Positions 23,051 through 35,538 of a stretch of DNA of 64,000 nt are shown piece by piece. Under the pieces are notes generated by a model. It was given only the letters and a program-made list of their open reading frames with translations. It was not told where the DNA came from and ran no database searches. A program made the position numbers and the translations under genes. Each line of letters opens with the position of its first letter. Position 1 is the stretch's first letter. Source of the stretch: Sinotaia quadrata (taxonomy: Eukaryota; Mollusca; Gastropoda; Architaenioglossa; Viviparidae); NCBI GenBank assembly GCA_028829895.1, contig CM054178.1:100244058-100308057 (forward strand), written 5' to 3'.

Positions 23051-24089
23051 AGATGCACTAATTAGCTCGCCTGCGTGCTGCAGCAACAGAAAATTATTTC
23101 CAGCAGTAGCATCGAAACCAGTAAATATACAATGCATTTTTCAGTTTAAATATCGTCAGAAAAGGAAATTTAATAATGAACAACACTGGTAAAAGCACAT
23201 CCTATCAATGTTCATCACACACACAAACACACACACACAGAAACACACACTTCTTGATATAGGTTTTTGTAATTCTTACTTCTCGTGCACTTCCTGAATA
23301 CAATCTTTATTATCAATTCGTGTTTCTTGCACATCTAGAAGAATAGACTAAGATTGTAATGCTCAGTGTTAGCATCATAAATAATGCCTTAAAGTATCGC
23401 CATCTGTGAATGACGTCATGCAACGAGACTTCATACGTAATTACCTCTGTGTATCTTTGTCGTTTAATTCACTGATCACTTTAGTTAGCAGACTTGACTG
23501 AAACCAAAATTGCCACTTAAATCAGTGGTATCATTCCAGTTAATTCCAGCAAAGTACGAAATTTAAATCAAAGATTCAAATCAACTGAACTTTTATTTAC
23601 TCGATACAACGACATTGTGATTCATGTAGATATTAATATCATTAACATTCTAATGTTGCAAGCGTTGACGTATATCATAATGCAGTTAAATATTATATAG
23701 TCCATTATTCTCGCTCAGAGATATATTTTCAGGCATCTCTGTAGTAAAGTATTCAGACAAAGAGCTACATATTTATCATCCTGATATAAGTCGCGCACAT
23801 AATTAAACTTTATTAAATAAATAGTAGTCAGTTTATCATGTCATTTATTCAAGTATATATTTATTTATTTATTTATTTATGAAACATCCTAAACTTGCCA
23901 GTTATCTGTTCATTAACAAATTTATCTTATTAAACTCTAATTGATTGTAGATAGTGTATTCTAGCACTGTATCTCGCTATTCCGCAATAAGCTATTTATG
24001 CAAAATGATATTATGTACATACTATAGACACATAGTTTTCACACACACACACACCTTTTTTTTTTTAACAAGCAAACTAAAGATGAGTG
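23051..24089. other. Unassigned sequence with short simple repeats
   Basis: (CA)n-like at about 23215-23250, (TTTA)n at about 23860-23880 and (CA)n at about 24041-24054. No gene recognised. Confidence 0.5.
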
Positions 24090-24530
24090 ACGTCAGCATG
24101 TGATGAGCTTGTAAAATAAGGATTCACGTAGTATCTGACATCAGCTTCCTCCATGTAGTTTGTCACTACGAAAAAAGGGTCACGTGGTCTCTGACATCAG
24201 CTTGCATGTAGTTTGTCACCACGAAAAAATTGGATCAAGTGGTCTCTGACATCCTCATCAGTTTGTACTGAGTTTGTCACCATGAACAAAGGATTACGTG
24301 GTCTCTGACATCACTTGCACTGAGTTTGTCACCACGAACACAATGGTTATATGGTCTCCGACGTTACCTTAAATTGTTTTAGTCACTACGAACTATAAAA
24401 GGTCATGTGGTCTCTGACGTCAGCATGCATTGAGTTTGTCACTTTGAACAAAAAGATCACGTGGTCTCTGACATCATCTTGCATTGTATTTGTCACCACG
24501 ATCTAAAGGGTCAGGTGGTCTGTGAGTTAC
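24090..24530. repeat. ~55-65-bp degenerate tandem repeat (about 7 copies)
   Basis: Each unit contains a variant of CACGTGGTCTCTGACATCA, then TTGCATTGAGTTTGTCACCACGA and an A-rich stretch. Several units keep palindromic CACGTG or TGACGTCA. The array has decayed more than the 73-bp one. Confidence 0.8.
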
Positions 24531-25230
24531 GATTATCTTTAGCGAACAGATTCCTTATTGCCGCAGTGGTCAATTCCAATTTTTATATTTTTATTTTTTT
24601 CTTGTCTTTACTTCCTCCAACCACCATCCTCCTATTAACCATTTTCCATAAAACCATTCTTGTAGGGTCGTGGAAACAAGAGCAGGGGAAATTATTAATT
24701 GAAATTCATTACGGCAAATGCATTTTTGCACTTTTCTAATGAATCTATTTCTTCTAAAGATGGTTTGTCTGATCTCGCGAAAGCTGAATCAGCCCAAAGC
24801 AAGAAGAAAGAGTAATTGCGATTTGAGAAAGGAGTTATCTCCACTGGAGTGTATCAGAAATAAGGAATGTGTATATAGTAAGATTACCCTTTCAAATGAA
24901 TAAATAAAATGGTTAAACATATGCATTGTGACTTTTCTACTGTACTTCACTATTTAGTTTACGGTGAAAATCTCCAAAACAATGTTCTTTTCTTTTATTA
25001 CAAACATTTAAAAAGAATAATTTATGTACATCTTGGCGCTGCCATTCTATCTAACCATGTATTTATTAATTACATTATTTCTACTATTAAACATTCATTA
25101 AAGGCAGTTACTCATGTATTGCATTACGCTTTCAAACAACCAACTATTTAGGGATATTTTTTATAATGTAAAGCAAATAACAGACACACGAATCTGTTTG
25201 ATGTTTTCATCTAATATTTCGCCAATTGTG
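24531..25230. other. Unassigned sequence
   Basis: Short AT-rich frames at 24461-25151 carry no recognisable domain. Confidence 0.5.
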
Positions 25231-25294
25231 ATTGAATGATTGAGTGATTGACTGAGTGAGTGAGTGAGTGAGTGAGTGAGTGAGTGAGTGAGTG
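25231..25294. repeat. (GAGT)n microsatellite
   Basis: About 13 perfect tetranucleotide units preceded by degenerate TGATTGA units. Confidence 0.95.
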
Positions 25295-26174
25295 CAGACA
25301 GGGGATAAACAAATAGAATCTTTAAACGGAAGAAGAAAGTAGCCAGGTGGAAAATCCTACGCACTTAACTCAGTGATAACAACTGTTACTTTTGTGGCAC
25401 TGTTAAAACCAGAAAAATAAAAGGTTTGTTTGTAACTATTTAAGTTGTCTAAGATTTCTACTTCCATATATTAAACACTCACTAGGCTTGTTCATCTGTT
25501 TTTGATGACGAGGCTCAGTTGCGAATCTACAATTCAAATTAAATTGCCCGTTAGAAAACAGAATCCTAAACAATTTAAAACCAGGTGAATTTGGGAATCG
25601 TGCCATTTAGTATCACTTCCTCACTTCCCGGTTGTGTAATGTCTTTCCACACCAACACCATAACGTGTGTTTACACAACACTTAGGTGTGGATAGTTCTT
25701 GGGTGGTCGTTTCCAAATGTTTGTGGCTTTTTTTTTTTAACCGAGTTCCAAATATTCCGTTCTTTATGTTCTTCCCGATATAGACGAAAATTTATTTCGC
25801 GTCACAGGACAGAAAGTTTCACTTATCCGCCCCACCCTTGATCACCATGGACCTCTGGATTGTGGATAATGGAACATCATGAGACGCGATTACCCCTACT
25901 TTAGGCATCAGGGTAGACAGATCTCCACAGATGGCACTTTGCAGAATAGACTGCATGCATGCAGGTGACTTGCTGACTGTCGGAGTTAACGTGTTGTCAT
26001 ATGCATAGAATATGTTGCAACAGCATTAAGTTAATATACACATAAGCTTCAGCGCACATTGATGTGTCATGTCAGTCGTAGTGTCCTGTTAACCTTTTTG
26101 TACGTCCTGCGATGATAATGAGACAATTTAATAAACAGGAATTTACAGTGCAGTGGAGCTTTATACCAGTTTGG
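25295..26174. other. Unassigned sequence
   Basis: No coding frame, RNA gene or repeat of note. Confidence 0.5.
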
Positions 26175-26640
26175 TGGTTTTGAATGGTTTTTGTTGTTGT
26201 GTTGCACTTTTGCTGTTGCTTGTTGTTAATTTGCTTTCTTGGTGCTGTTTGTTGTTGTGTTAAGATTTTCTATTTTGTTTATTGTTGTGCTGCTTTTTTT
26301 GCAGTTGGATTTTGACTATTGTTCGTTGTTGTGTTGGATTTTGCAGTTGTTTGATGGTTTGTGTGTGTGTGTGTGTATGTGATCTTTTGCAATTATTCAA
26401 CGTTGTGTTGGTTTTCCGGTTGTTGCTTGTTGTTGTTGTTTTGGTTATTGCAATTGTTTGTTGTGTTGATTTTGATGTTGTGCCCGTTATTGTTGTTGTA
26501 TGTTGATGTATTGATCCTTTGCTGTAGTTTAATTTGTCTTTTTAAAATTTGTTTGATTTCTTTTCGTTTTTTTCACAGGTTCTTATGGATTAATTATGTG
26601 CGTCGTGTCTGTGTGTGTGTGTGTGTGTGATGCGCTAATA
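26175..26640. repeat. TTG/TGT-rich low-complexity region with (GT)n
   Basis: Repeated GTTGTTG and TGCTGTT words form a degenerate ~45-60-bp pattern. Pure (GT)n runs lie at about 26360-26376 and 26609-26629. Cys/Val-rich open frames here are low-complexity by-products. Confidence 0.8.
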
Positions 26641-27105
26641 CACTACTATGATGTCTGTCTGTATATAAATGAACATGAAACTTGAAGAGCCCATATTTCT
26701 GACATTACTTCATGTCTATGCTATGGTAATGCTTCCCTCCCACTTCTGACAGAGAAAAAGATTCAAAACACATTTGCCCGAACAATACCTTCTCTACTTT
26801 CTGAATGAACACTGCAAGTGCCAGAGCCATCGTTCATACAAAAGTGACAATCACTATATGAACATGTAAAGGTGCCCAACATTTATTCAGAAATGCCGCG
26901 ACAGCACTTCTCTTTACTGTCTGAATGAACACGTAACTGCCGGAGCCCGACTCCTAACACTGATACAGAACTGCCAGGACAAATTAGTTGGCAAGAAGCA
27001 GGCGTTGGTCGTATTTGAGATCGGGTTTCTTTGAGCAACACTTGAGTTTATGCCAGAAACACCCAAAGGTGCCGTAAACACGACATCACCCTACTTAATA
27101 CAGAA
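26641..27105. other. Unassigned sequence
   Basis: CTTTCTGAATGAACAC and similar words recur at about 26800 and 26920, suggesting an old ~120-bp duplication. No gene. Confidence 0.4.
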
Positions 27106-27229
27106 AGAGAAATACATGGAAGTTTGTAGCTGTTGTTTTTATTGTCTTCAAGTCTTGAGGGCCGTGTAGAGAAATACATGGAAATTTGTTGCTGCTGTTC
27201 TTATTGTTTTCAAGTCTTGAGGGCCATGT
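27106..27229. repeat. 62-bp direct duplication (2 copies)
   Basis: Copies start AGAGAAATACATGGAA at 27106 and 27168 and both end in CAAGTCTTGAGGGCC plus a few bases. Confidence 0.85.
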
Positions 27230-27296
27230 AAGGTAATGAGATTCTGTGTCTCCAATATGAGTGGTTCGGAAGAACGCTTTAGACCGGACTGAAATA

Positions 27297-27475
27297 ATGA
27301 TGACATCGATGATGGGGGTGGGGGTGGATAGGAGAGATGAAGGTGGTAGTGATAGTGATGTTGATGACGACGACGATTGTGATGATGATGATCGTGGTGG
27401 TGGTGGTGAAGATGGTGAAGATGATAATGGTGGTGGTGCTGCTGCTGATGATGATGATGGTGGATTTCAAATGCA
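27297..27475. repeat. (GAT/GGT)n trinucleotide-rich region
   Basis: Degenerate GAT, GAC and GGT triplets. All frames stay open, giving poly-Asp/Gly on plus and poly-Ile/Thr on minus. This is low complexity, not a gene. Confidence 0.85.
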
Positions 27476-27596
27476 TTAGTGTTACAAATTTATGGAAACA
27501 TCATTTTAAAAAGCTTAACGATTTTTATATATTTTCTTTGAAGTTTCATCTTCTGCAGACTTATTTTTAAAATAATAACATTGCTTAGTATTATGT

Positions 27597-27773
<177 letters not shown>

Positions 27774-27889
27774 AGTCTAAATAGGTTTAAAACAAAGGAA
27801 GGAAGGAAGCTCTGAGCATCTATCTATCTATCTGAATGAAAAGGTGCCAATGTTTGCAGTATAAAATTTGGAGAAAGTTCGTGCCTGGA

Positions 27890-28320
27890 TGTCAGGTCCA
27901 TGGACTTCCGCTTTGCAGCTGGGCAATATTAATAATTGATTGCTCTAAACATCACCTCTAGCAGACGGCATATCTGCTTTGGAGCTGAGCAACAATGATA
28001 GGAATTGCTTTAAACTTCATCTCTAGCAGACGGCATATCCGCTTTAGAACTGGGCAATATAATAAGTGATTGCCTGTTTTAAACGATCTCTAGCTGACGG
28101 TATATCCTTTTTGAAACAAGGCAATATTGATAAGTGGTTACCTTAAACGTCATCCCTAGCAAACAGTATATCCACTTCGAAGCCAGGCAGTACTGATAAG
28201 TGATTAAACGTCATCCCTAGCAAACAGTATATCCACTTTGAAGCCAGGCAGTACTGATAAGTGATTAAACATCATCACTGCAAATGTCATATTCCCTTTG
28301 GAGCTAGGCAGTTTTGATAG
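27890..28320. repeat. ~60-bp degenerate tandem repeat (about 7 copies)
   Basis: Units carry CTAGCAGACGGCATATC, GCTTTGGAGC, GGGCAATATTGATAAG and TTAAACATCATC variants. Two neighbouring units near 28150-28265 are almost identical. Confidence 0.8.
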
Positions 28321-29055
28321 CTACAAAAAACTAAAATGTATAATTAGAGAAACAAGAGTAACTAGTTTTTTTTTAATATTTGTATGAGAAGGGTTTTCTT
28401 TTCTATTCTGTGGCAGGCTGAATAGGGGAGAACTATTTGCATCAATGTAGTTGAATAAGATAGTTTGTCATTTAACAACTAAAATCCTGATTAAAAAAAT
28501 GAGGATGAAAACAACAGTAGAAGTAATTAATTACATTTAACATTTCGCAGTGAAAATTTCTGGCATGTTGGGACATAAAGGCATATTAGTGTTCGTACGA
28601 TCTAGCAGTGAAATTTCCTAATAAATTGGACCATTTGCACGCGAGGGGTCAACATTTAATTTTATTCGGGTAGGAAGGAATCATCGTGGACCACAAAGCT
28701 AAAATCTTTTTAACACAATTAAACCAGCAGCGGCGGGATGTCTGCCTCCGGCACTGAAGAAGTCAAAACAGGGACGGAGTGCCAGACTCACTGGCTTCTT
28801 TCATTAATACCGGTAGCTTTATGCAGATGAGTTTTTTGTCAATACAATCTATTTTCCATTAACTAATTTCTTTGGGACACAAAGCAAGTTGTATTTTTCT
28901 TTATTTTATTTTTTTTGTCTCATTGCTGCAGTCTTGTTAAGAGAAGAAAGACAATTACTGTGAAGAAGACGAAATGACAAATTTTGCAAAATTAATAACG
29001 AGTAAAGGCTAACATAAAACATTAATTTCTTGAACTCCTTAGCACAGTACTAATT
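28321..29055. other. Unassigned sequence
   Basis: No gene or repeat recognised. Confidence 0.5.
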
Positions 29056-29507
29056 GTGCAAATTTAAGAAGAAAGGATTCTGAAGCAGTGTAAATAACTG
29101 TGCACAGCGATTTAAGAAAAGGACTCTCTACCGTAGTGACCAATTGTGCACAGTGATTTAAGAAAGGACTCTCAAGCAGTGTGACCAACTGTGCACAGTG
29201 ATATAAGAAAGGATTCTCAAGCAGTGTGACCAACTGTGCACAGTGATATAAGAAAGGATTCTCAAGCAGTGTGACCAACTGTGCACAGTTATTTAAGAAA
29301 GGACTCTCTAGCATAGTGATCAACTGTGTACAATGATTTAAGAAGATACTCAAGAAGTGTCACTAACTGAGCAAAGTAATATAAGAAAGGACTCTCTAGC
29401 ATAGTGACCAACTATGCACAGTGATATAAGAAAGGACTCTAGCAGTGCAACAAACTGTACGAAATTATTTAAGGAAGGATTCGTTAGCTGACAATAACTG
29501 TGCACAT
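29056..29507. repeat. 45-bp minisatellite (about 10 copies)
   Basis: Units start GTGCACAGTGATTTAAG and end TGTGACCAACT. Central copies are exact repeats; outer ones have small indels. The antisense repetitive frame at 29039-29353 is a by-product of the period. Confidence 0.92.
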
Positions 29508-29578
29508 ATTAACAATTAATGTTTGCCACTCAAAAAAATATCGGGAAGAAAATAAAAAGCATTGAACACAGTGAAAGG

Positions 29579-29800
29579 AGACATTTATTTGTTTAAAATT
29601 TCTTGAATAACCACATCATTTGAGAAGACATTTATTTATAATCTCTTGAATAACCACATCATTTGTGAAGACATTTATTTATAATCTCTTGAATAACCAC
29701 ATCATTTGTGAAGACATTTATTTATAATCTCTTGAATAACTACATCATTTGTGAAATTTATTTATTTACAAATTCTTGAATAACTACATTCTTTGTGACC
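29579..29800. repeat. 43-bp minisatellite (about 5 copies)
   Basis: GACATTTATTTATAATCTC, then TTGAATAACCACATCATTTG, repeated. The outer copies have diverged. Confidence 0.9.
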
Positions 29801-30632
29801 TGAACATTACTTGCAGTATTTCCTCTTGCGTCTTACCACCACTCTCAACCACAAGGTGCATCATCACACGTCTTGTAAGATGTGACAAGGGTGTTGCAAC
29901 CTACAAGGAACTCCTTGCTTATCGAAGTTGTCCGCGCCGCGCTGTTAGCTCAGGGCCAGCAGCGCTTTCTTCTCTCTTTCTTTCTTTTTAGCGGCATCTT
30001 TGTTCTGTTCACACACGTAGCACTGGTTTCCGATGTACTCAAAAACAACTTCGGCGGCACCCGTGCAGTTTATCAAAGCGCCCATTCCTGAAGCTCTTCT
30101 AAAGCCCCGCATAAAACTCAATGTCTCGTACATTGTACTGATAGACGGAGAGTCAATGTGAGAGGCAGTGGAAAATATACACCCTCCCACACACACAAAA
30201 CCACCATGCCCGCAAACGCCTTTCAAGGCGGCATAGAGTCCTCAGTTGGAAAAGACTGATTGTTTATTATTATTATTTCAATGTATTGCTGAAGATATTT
30301 ATATCATTTGACGTCATCCAACGCAGATCTTTCTTTTCTGCAAACAAAATAACCCTTCCACCTAACACCTCGAACAACCATCCGGCCTTTGAACACTCAT
30401 CATTTTAATAATTCACTAGCTGGCTATGACTTTTACTCTCTCAACTCATTTTACAAGTTCCGGCTAATGAAGAGTGTCCGAGTTTTACAAATTCCGACTA
30501 TTGAATGTGTCCGAGTTTTGCAAGTTATAATGACAGACAATGACATAACTAATGACTGAGAAAAGGTGTTGCATATAACCATCAAACAAGATGTTGGAAC
30601 TACGTTCCCCGTTACCTTGACAGTGTCCTCAG
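29801..30632. other. Unassigned sequence
   Basis: Overlapping frames at 29776-30226 on both strands, none recognisable. Confidence 0.4.
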
Positions 30633-30690
30633 TTGGCTATAAATACATTTGGGCTTTCCCATTGGCTATAAATACATTTAGGCTTTCCCA
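30633..30690. repeat. 29-bp direct duplication (2 copies)
   Basis: TTGGCTATAAATACATTT plus GGGCTTTCCCA, at 30633 and 30662. Each copy carries a TATA-like word. Confidence 0.85.
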
Positions 30691-30706
30691 GTTACCGATA
30701 ACTAAA

Positions 30707-31108
30707 GCAAGTATAACATATCAACAGCAAAATGCATGAAATATTTCAAGTCCATTCTCCCTCAATGAGTCAATTAAATCACCATTAAGCTAATGGCCGC
30801 CTGTCATGACTGGACTTCTGACACTCCAAATTCAAATTGATTCAAGAATACAATTCTTTTCAACAGGTTTGGCTGGTCTCGTTCTTGTAAATCTTAACCA
30901 GTAGATAATAAAAAAAAAACCCTACTCATCCACCTAAAACTGGATTAGAGTACATCAACAAGTCTAGCACATTATTTACCTTGAGTTGTTACTCTAACAC
31001 TTACAAATATCAGTTCAATCAGTGCTCATGGTCTGGTTACTTCGACATTTAACAATTTATCTAACAATTACGGTTAGAAATAGGGATGGGCAAATTTATC
31101 CCGCCATA
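30707..31108 (-). mobile_element. Truncated LTR of family 2
   Basis: Aligns by eye with 56562-56978: AAGTATAACAT, GGCTGGTCTC, TCTTGTAAATCTTAACC, AAGTCTAGCAC, TACTTCGACATTTAA and GAAATAGGGAT occur in the same order. It ends CCGCCATA at 31101-31108, equivalent to CTGCCACA, the LTR's 5' end on the minus strand. Only about the first 400 bp of a ~1.63-kb LTR remain. Confidence 0.8.
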
Positions 31109-31627
31109 GGTACTATGGTACTTAATATTCTTTGAGCAGACAATGACTCTAATATCAACGCATTAATGGAAGTACATATATGCAGGCAGACATATTAAGA
31201 TTTAATTAATGCGTAACAAACTTTCAATACTGTTTCTATATTGAGATTCACATTAATTCGAGTCAGCAGGAAAGCTAATGCGACAATAAACTCACTAACA
31301 AAACGTTACAGTCGGCACTTAACTCCTAATCGAATGCTGTGGCTTTGTGTAAGAAGTGATGTTTTTAGTTTTAGTTCTTTTTAAATGCAATTGCTGGCGA
31401 TTTGTGAGCACTTTCGTAAAAAGGACGTTATGAACAGACTTTGATGGAAGGCGCGCTTTGTTAGCGAATGTCAGGCGGTAGCGCATCGATTCTTGGTACT
31501 GCTTTTATCAGCTTCGCCATTTTGACCAGAAGAGAGGGAAAACAAAATCTATAGACTTCGGCTGCTTCTGTACTCATAAAGGTTTTTACGTGTGAATCTC
31601 TGTCTGATTTGTGTGTACATATAGTGA

Positions 31628-31660
<33 letters not shown>

Positions 31661-32053
31661 TGTGTGTGTGTGTCTGTCTGTCTGTCTTCATGTACCGTTC
31701 AAAACCGTTTCCAGAAAAGAAAACCAAGAAAGGGAGATAATCTTTATGTATTAACAGTCTCATTATACATTTCGAGTGTTTCGTAAGATTTGTGCATTGT
31801 ATGACATGTTCTTGCCATAGTCAATATAAAGTATTACTGATGGATTATTTTACAGTCTTTTCACTTTTATTTTATAGTAATTTCGTGCAATCGGTAGCTC
31901 TTTAAGTATTTTTTTAAAAGAGTGTTTCAAAAGGCAATCAACCGCACGTCAGTTCATAATAAAAACAATTGTTAATTGTTTAAACAGTGTAAGTGGCTTC
32001 AAAATATAGAGAGATTGGAGACTGGTTTATTATAGCATGGGATGAATTTGTTC
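31109..32053. other. Unassigned sequence with (GT)n/(GA)n
   Basis: Compound simple repeat (GT)n(GA)n(GT)n(CTGT)n at about 31624-31687. No gene is supported. Confidence 0.5.
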
Positions 32054-32061
32054 CTCTATTC

Positions 32062-35000
32062 TAGTGGTGGGGAAACTACGGCCCGCGGGCCGCATGCAGC
32101 CCGGCAACTGATATTATGCAGCCCTTATGAGGGCATTTAGAAACTTAAAAGAGGGCCTTGCCATGTGAAACCGTTAGCGCAGTCACGCTTGACGGACAAA
32201 ATCGTCACTAATTGATTTGGGCTAACATTTAACTACTCGCACGCTGTACTGACGAAAGAAAGGACCATACTGAGTCAAACTGTTAGCAGTCACACTTGAT
32301 GGACAGTCACAGGCGAGAGCACTATGGTCAGTTCTCTAATTGCAATCAAGGAAGTCTGCTACAATCACTTTCTGGCTAGAGATAGAGAGGGGAAGGGGTA
32401 AACCCATCAAGGACGAATAGGACGCGTGATATTGAAGTGAACAAATTAAACAGGAACCAGTGTGGTAACTGCTGTCAAGGAGGTTAGGACATTGTGTTGA
32501 AGCAAACAAATGTAAACAGGTCCAGATGGACAGTCCCTACCCACCAAAACCCGAGCCCATAAATACTCCATCATATCCCATGGCAAGGCATTGTGATAAT
32601 ACTCATTGTACGAGATTTCTGGTCCAGCTTGAAAGGCAGTCGTCAATGCACTTTAGTAAGATGTCTATTCGATGATCTAGACTTAGAAATAAATAGTGTT
32701 AAACTATTATTCACATGTTGGGTTAGAATTATTCGATTGAGATATATTAAAATTATATTGACTTATGGATATGTATAATTCATGTTGAAATACTGTATCA
32801 ATGAATGAAGGATGTATGGGGCTGATCAATTCTTTTGCAGACATGTTGTAAGATGAATGATTGATGAGAAAGCAAAAAAAGATAGAAGAGTTAAGAATTG
32901 TTCTAATAATCTAAGCTGTGATTTGCAGCGAGTAGCGAGCACGCCTTTCTTCATTAACCGTTGTGTCCTGTTTGGAACGACCAACACCAACACCCACAGG
33001 GACCACTACGGAACTCTAAGACTTCAGTTGGAGACTGATTCAACTCTTGGGGTCCAACTTCGCCAGTCATCTTATTTACAGTATAGGTAACTGTAAATTA
33101 ACATTTTCTGTCTTTACCCTTACTGTGTAATCAAAAGTTTTTAAAGTTTTTTGCTAAAAGATTAAAAGTTTTTTGCTGTTATAAATTATTTTCACATTTA
33201 CATTGTTCAAATTAATTTATTTGTTGTAGTAGTCTTGATATATTTCTGAAATTTATTCTGAGTTTACTCCTTGTTTTCTGAATATTTTATTTTCACACAG
33301 CCGGAAGTCGGTTTTGTTTCATTTCCTTTTTAAAGTTTGTAATTTGTAAAATTCTAACAAATTTTATTAAAACAATGAGTGTCACTAAAAAACGTAAGAT
33401 TGAAGATGAATGCCGTGTTTTTAATGATGAATGGACAACTAAGTACTGTTTTATAAAAGTTGGTAGCAAATCAGTTTGCTTGTTGCGTCATGAGTCAGTG
33501 GCTGTCTTCAAGGAGTACAATTTAAAAAGACACTACCAAACAAAACATTCCGATTTCGGATACAATTTAACAATCGAAGAGAGGAATAGGAAATGCCTGG
33601 AGCTGGTGAAAAATTTGGAGAAACAGCAAACTGTTTTCACGAAACAGTCTTCAATTCAAGATGCTGCAACAGAAGCTAGTCTGGTGCTGTCACACAGAAT
33701 TGTAAAACACAACAAGCTATTTTCTGATGGCGAGTTCATCAAGGAATGTTTGCTAGATGCAGCAAACATTATGTGTCCAGAACATAAAAACAACTTTGAC
33801 AACATTACTTTATCAAGGAGAACTGTGGTCAGACGTGTTGACAAGATAAGTAACAATTTGATGCATAAACTTCAAGATGCAAGTAAACAATTTTTGTGGT
33901 ACTCTCTTGCATTGGATGAGAGTACCGATGTACATGATACTGCCCAATTATTGATATTTATACGTGGAATAAACACTTCTTTCAAACTCACTGAAGAGTT
34001 ACTAAGTGTTTAGTCACTCAAAGACACAACCACAGGCCATGATATATTCAATGCTTTTAATAACTGTATTGAAAGAACTGGGTTGGTTTGGAACAAGATG
34101 GCAAGTGTTACAACTGACGGAGCTCGTGCTTTGACCGGAAAAAATGTAGGTCTGGTAAAGTTGATAAGTGATAAGATTAAAGCAGAATATCCTGACCACA
34201 CATTATTACCACTTCACTGTGTGATCCATCAAGAAAATCTGTGTAAAAATGTTTTGAATATCAAGCATGTTATTGACCCAGTTGTCAGTGTCATCAACCT
34301 CATCAGATCAAGAGGACTTAATCACAGACAGTTCAGGGCATTACTTGACGATTTGGAAACTGAACATTCTGATGTGCTGTACCACTCCAGTGTTCGATGG
34401 CTGAGTCTCGGCAAGGTGTTGAGGCGAGTGTGGGACCTCAGAGAAGAAATAGTGATGTTCCTAGAGATGAAGGGCATTGAATGTGACTTTAATACTAACA
34501 TTGTCAATAAAGAGTGGAAGTTAGACTTTATGTTTGCCATTGAAATTATGGAAAAGTTAAATGAACCTAATGTCAAACTTCAGGGCAATTGTGTGTTTGC
34601 ACATGAAATGTATGTACATGTAAAATCATTTCGGGCAAAACTCTCACTGTTCTCCAGACAAACAAGTGAAAAAATGTTTTGTCACTTCCTTTTGCTGAAA
34701 CAAGAAACCATTTCTGGTGAAACGACTGAAAAGTATAAAGCCCAATTAGATGCACTGACTGATGAATTTGGAAGGAGATTTAAAGATTTCAAGAACTTAG
34801 AGCCACAGTTCAATATTCTCAGTTCCCCTTTTAGTGCAGAAGCTGATACAGCCCAGAAGGACATACAGTTAGAGCTTGACTTACAAGTAGATCATGACCT
34901 GAAAGAGAAATTCAAGTCAGATGGTTTGCTGGATTTCTATGGATCTTTATCAGAAGAATCATTTCCCAACTTGAAAAACTTTGCTGCTAAACTTTTATCA

Positions 35001-35530
35001 TTGTTTGGATCAACATACATTTGCAAACAAGCATTTTCTTGCTTGAAGATCAACAAATCTAAGAATAGGTCTTTATTGTCGGACTGCAACTTGCATGCTG
35101 TCATGCGAATTTCAACAAGTAAACTTGTTCCAGATTTCAAGAATATTGTTAAAAATTGCAAGCAGTTACATACATCTCATTAGAAATCAATAATTGTAAT
35201 GACAATGTAGTCGGTTTATGACTAAATTAAAGCCACTGATAGATAATTTTAAAAATTTATTATAATAAAAAAATGTAAAATCTTGTTAACAAATTAGTAA
35301 AAGTGTTAGTCAATATTGTAAAATATAATGTATAAATATATAAGTAAAATAAAATTGCAATAATTGGTTATTTATAGTTTTATACTGTTTAATAACCTAT
35401 AAATAATTCATAATTACTTATTGTGATAGGTTGCTGTAAACAAAGAGGGTATAATATATATATATGCGGCCCCCCAATAGCTTTACATTTGTCAATGTGG
35501 CCCTACACACAAAAAGTTTGTCCACCCTTG
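32062..35530 (+). mobile_element. Full-length hAT element (Charlie/GTF2IRD2-like)
   Basis: The left end TAGTGGTGGGGAAACTACGG is followed by a GGCCCGCGGGCC palindrome. The right end, on the other strand, reads CAAGGGTGGACAAACTTTTT. Both fit the hAT pattern CAGnGGTnnnCAAACT with terminal substitutions. Flanking octamers are CTCTATTC (32054-32061) and CTCTCTTC (35531-35538), an 8-bp target duplication with one mismatch, the length typical of hAT. At 3469 bp with one transposase frame it is structurally complete. It is probably immobile now because of the internal stop and eroded termini. Confidence 0.9.
33375..35183 (+). pseudogene. hAT transposase, one in-frame TAG
   Basis: A 602-codon frame from ATG 33375 to TAG 35181-35183 is interrupted only by TAG at 34011-34013 (codon 213). 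Frame is kept on both sides. Order: BED-finger-like region around residues 24-58 with C35, H53 and H58, but Arg38 where the second Cys is expected; LALDESTD at about 178-185 with the first catalytic Asp; TTDGARALTGK with Asp about 248; the RW motif of hAT proteins at about 341-342; and a C-terminal hAT dimerisation region (QAFSCLKINKSKNRSLLSD). It resembles the transposase-derived part of GTF2IRD2 and Charlie-type transposases. The stop between the two catalytic Asp residues should abolish transposase activity unless read through. Confidence 0.9.
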
Positions 35531-35538
35531 CTCTCTTC

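Noticed and set aside
27261..27570. Asp-rich and Ile/Thr-rich frames on both strands
   Set aside because: Low-complexity GAT/GGT DNA keeps all frames open.
29039..29353. Antisense 104-residue frame with a 15-residue peptide repeat
   Set aside because: It is produced by the 45-bp minisatellite; the period is a multiple of three and there is no start context, splice signal or non-repetitive part.
32857..33090. Separate gene upstream of the hAT transposase
   Set aside because: Lies inside the hAT element's 5' region and has no recognisable product; more likely leader sequence.
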